A stretch of 35,484 bases of DNA from CAZBBC01 sp964489835 (GTDB lineage Bacteria; Calditrichota; Calditrichia; JAJRVZ01), in contig CAZBBC010000032.1 in NCBI GenBank assembly GCA_964489835.1, positions 1-35,484 of the forward strand, read 5' to 3'. Made by a program: the position numbers and the translations under genes. Shown here piece by piece: positions 33,166-35,484 of the stretch. A model generated the notes under the pieces. That model made no database searches and had not been told where the DNA came from. It saw only the letters and a list, made by a program, of their open reading frames with translations. How positions within the stretch are numbered: the stretch's first letter is position 1; the number at the start of each line of letters is the position of its first letter.

Positions 33166-35400
33166 ATGAAAAAATATACGCTGATACTATTGGTCATATT
33201 AATCAGCTGTCAACGGGATTATCAGCAGAAAAAATCGGTTCCCGATACACCCTTCGTCCAGGAGTATCATGAAGCGTATCCTATCGGTGACCTGGCGGCC
33301 GTTAATGATGTGCGGGCGATCGCTGTTGATCATAAGGATAATATCTGGGCAGCGACTAAAGCGGGAATTTATTTTCTGGAAAAAGGAAAGAAAGACTGGA
33401 CCGCTCTAATGTCGAAACAGCATGCCGGACCGACTTTTGATGTTAAAGTGGATGAGGCGGGAACCGTATGGATTGCTTCCTGGAATGGTATTTTTAGATC
33501 TATACCGGGTGGTTTGGAAAAAATAAAAGGGATAAATGCTCCGGTTGCTGCTTTATCTATGTATAATAAGCAGATGACCGCTTTTGGTCCCGACGGTATG
33601 TGGCAAATGCAAAATGGGGTCTGGGAACTATTGAATTTACCCTATTCGGGAGAAATACGATCCGTCATACCAGATCAAAATGAAGGGATCTGGATCGCCA
33701 GTGGCATGGGACTTTACCATCATACAGGAGATGGATATCGGTTGTTTCAGAATACAAGCGAATTATTATCTCCCTACCTGTATGATCTGGCCTATACATC
33801 TGAGGGTAAACTTTGGATAGGCGGACTCGGTGGTATTACAATATATCATAATAAAAAAAGAGTGAGTCAAATAACACCTGAACAGGGATTACCAACGATC
33901 GAAGTTCAAAGTGTCGAGCGCGCACCGGATGGCACGATGTGGGTAGGTACCCGTTTGGGAGCTGTCCGCTATGATGGACGGCAGTGGTCACTACGTCACA
34001 GCAGACGCTGGTTGTTGAGTGACGATGTGCGTGACATTGCCTTTGATTCCAATGGCAATGCCTGGATCGCCACTTCCGGCGGGATTAGCGCCATTAAACG
34101 GCGGACGATGACAATGGCGGATAAATCTGATTATTTCCAACATGTTTTGAAAGCCCGTCATGTTCGTGAACCGGGTATTACTGAACAATGTCGTCTGACG
34201 ATTCCCGGTGATACAAGCAGCTGGATACCACGGGATGATGATAATGATGGGCAATATACTGCGATGTATCTGGTAATGGAATCCTTCCGGTATGCGGTTA
34301 CAAAATCGGTAGAGTCAAAAGTGAATGCAAAACGAGCGTTTGATGCACTCCATTTTTTTCAAACGGTTACAGAAACTCCGGGTTTTGTGGCCCGAACAGT
34401 GATACCAAGGGACTGGACGACGATGGCAGATCCGAATCGCAAGATTTCAGAAAAGGAATGGGCTTCGAGACGTATTAATAATCCGCGCGATAAAAGAGTG
34501 GAATTACTTTGGCGAGTATCTAAGGATGGTAAATGGTTATGGAAGGGGGATACAAGCAGCGATGAGATTACCGGGCATATGTATGGTTATTTATTTTACT
34601 ATGATCTGGTTGCCGGTGAATCTGAAAAAAAACGAGTGGGTGATCATATCTGCCGGATTATTGATTTTATAATAGACGGTGGGTATGTTTTGAGAGATAT
34701 CGATGGAACGCATACCAAGTGGGCGGTTTGGTCACCGGATAAATTGAATAACGATCCCGATTGGAGAACGGAGCGGGGAATTAATTCGCTGGAAATTCTA
34801 TCCTATCTCAAACTGGCTTATCATGTGAGTGGAAATGAAAAATATCAAAAAGAATATCATCGTTTGCTGTATGACCATAACTATCTGGAAAATATTAAAG
34901 AAGTGAAAACAATGAATCCGGCCTGGCGGACGCATATTGACGAGGAATTGTTGGCGCTGGCATTCCCCTGCCTTTTACTCTATGAAAAAGATGATAAGCT
35001 TCGGGAGGCCTACTTTAGAAGTTTTGATCAGTGGTATGCGGCGGCCGGAGAAGATTGCAGTCCGTATTTTAATTTTATGTATGGCGCTTATACCGGTAGT
35101 GATCCGAACCTTGATTGTTCGATTGAATCTCTTCGCGATACACCGCTTGATCTTGTGCAATGGCGTATCGATAACACCAAACGTGAAGACATTCACCTGA
35201 CCCGATACCCGGAGTTTGAACATATTCAGACCAGCCGTCTGTTACCGATAAGTGAACGTGGAGGTGTGATGCGCTGGGATAGAAATCCATGGGCGGCTGT
35301 TCAGGGAGATGGTGGCCATACGGAAAGTGACGGCGTATTCTGGCTATTGCCCTACTGGATGGGGCGGTATTATGGTTTCATCGAGGAACCTCAAGAGTAA
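33166..35400 (+). CDS. Lipoprotein: six-blade sensor-type propeller plus helical C-terminal domain
   Basis: A 744-residue lipoprotein (lipobox LISC, Cys at 15). Residues about 45-325 are two-component-regulator-type propeller repeats: AVDHKDNIWAATKAGIYFL, VDEAGTVWIASWNGIF, NEGIWIASGMGLYHH, SEGKLWIGGLGGITIY, PDGTMWVGTRLGAVRYDG and SNGNAWIATSGGISAI. Such propellers normally sit before a histidine kinase, but none follows here. Instead about 400 residues form a mostly helical domain (DNDGQYTAMYLVMESFRYAV, DKRVELLWRVSKDGKWLWKG, EITGHMYGYLFYYDLV and WAVWSPDKLNNDP), resembling an alpha/alpha toroid of a glycan-active enzyme. I cannot name the family. AGGAG six bases before ATG supports the start. 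Confidence 0.7.
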   Translation: MKKYTLILLVILISCQRDYQQKKSVPDTPFVQEYHEAYPIGDLAAVNDVRAIAVDHKDNIWAATKAGIYFLEKGKKDWTALMSKQHAGPTFDVKVDEAGTVWIASWNGIFRSIPGGLEKIKGINAPVAALSMYNKQMTAFGPDGMWQMQNGVWELLNLPYSGEIRSVIPDQNEGIWIASGMGLYHHTGDGYRLFQNTSELLSPYLYDLAYTSEGKLWIGGLGGITIYHNKKRVSQITPEQGLPTIEVQSVERAPDGTMWVGTRLGAVRYDGRQWSLRHSRRWLLSDDVRDIAFDSNGNAWIATSGGISAIKRRTMTMADKSDYFQHVLKARHVREPGITEQCRLTIPGDTSSWIPRDDDNDGQYTAMYLVMESFRYAVTKSVESKVNAKRAFDALHFFQTVTETPGFVARTVIPRDWTTMADPNRKISEKEWASRRINNPRDKRVELLWRVSKDGKWLWKGDTSSDEITGHMYGYLFYYDLVAGESEKKRVGDHICRIIDFIIDGGYVLRDIDGTHTKWAVWSPDKLNNDPDWRTERGINSLEILSYLKLAYHVSGNEKYQKEYHRLLYDHNYLENIKEVKTMNPAWRTHIDEELLALAFPCLLLYEKDDKLREAYFRSFDQWYAAAGEDCSPYFNFMYGAYTGSDPNLDCSIESLRDTPLDLVQWRIDNTKREDIHLTRYPEFEHIQTSRLLPISERGGVMRWDRNPWAAVQGDGGHTESDGVFWLLPYWMGRYYGFIEEPQE

Positions 35401-35417
35401 GATAGTGTGATTTATAT

Positions 35418-35484
35418 ACCACAGAGAGCACGAAGATCACGAAGTTTAATAACACTGCCATTATCGTCATTGCGAGCGTTAGCG
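35418..35484. repeat. CACGAAG repeat and start of a CGTCATTGCGAG palindrome at window end
   Basis: ACCACAGAGAGCACGAAG and another unit (35418-35446) belong to the CACGAAG family. From 35465 to the last base, the sequence CGTCATTGCGAGCGTTAGCG equals the inverted right arm of the 16523-16607 element. The rest of this copy lies outside the window. Confidence 0.7.

Overview
The window looks like bacterial scaffold DNA from a heterotrophic, polymer-degrading member of the FCB-type candidate phyla (KSB1, Calditrichota, Latescibacterota and similar). The clues are a C-terminal T9SS-type sorting domain with the signature QNYPNPFN, many exported proteins and lipoproteins, a GH95 alpha-L-fucosidase, Gfo/Idh and sugar-isomerase-type oxidoreductases with Tat signals, two uroporphyrinogen-decarboxylase-like proteins, and intergenic spaces full of degenerate palindromic repeats. 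The assignment is inference: the window has no rRNA or marker gene. Every gene I accept is on the + strand. A run of ten Ns at 1683-1692 is a scaffold join, so the two sides may not be true neighbours.

Region by region: 1-1682 is repeat-rich noncoding DNA with a 3'-truncated RelE-type toxin and an intact VapBC-type toxin-antitoxin pair. 1858-7480 holds a small membrane protein, an exported nitrilase-family amidohydrolase, a LamG plus propeller glycosidase-like secreted protein and a secreted propeller protein with a sorting domain. 7677-9262 is a two-gene TPM-domain (YgcG-like) membrane operon. 9282-9676 is a beheaded HigB toxin followed by an intact HigA antitoxin. 9767-11413 is a lipoprotein FAD oxidoreductase, directly followed by a short C-terminal relic of a protein like the one at 3371-5809. 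11616-12458 is an AT-rich DUF4846 gene. 12599-15003 holds a URO-D-like protein, a CPBP protease relic and a C_GCAxxG_C_C family gene. 15431-35400 is a long run of exported catabolic genes: hydroxyacid dehydrogenase, Gfo/Idh oxidoreductase, unknown lipoproteins, a second URO-D-like protein, GH95 fucosidase, a PQQ-propeller protein with an embedded methyltransferase domain, sugar isomerase, metallophosphatase and a propeller/helical lipoprotein.

The most interesting item is at 14161-15003. The C_GCAxxG_C_C gene has a strong ribosome binding site at ATG 14161 and is open to 15003 except for one in-frame TGA at 14227-14229. The protein is an internal duplication, and the TGA falls where the second half has its first signature cysteine (C169). 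A 6-bp hairpin with a G in its loop lies 17 nt after the TGA, as expected for a bacterial SECIS element. I interpret this as a selenoprotein. The selenocysteine machinery is not in the window.

The remaining genes read as a saprophytic toolkit: cell-envelope or periplasmic enzymes that trim fucosylated or otherwise decorated glycans and redox-modify the released sugars. No SusC/SusD pair, transporter or regulator is visible, so the cluster is not a canonical Bacteroidota polysaccharide utilization locus. Genes are mostly separated by 75-500 bp spacers carrying repeats, suggesting many single-gene transcription units.
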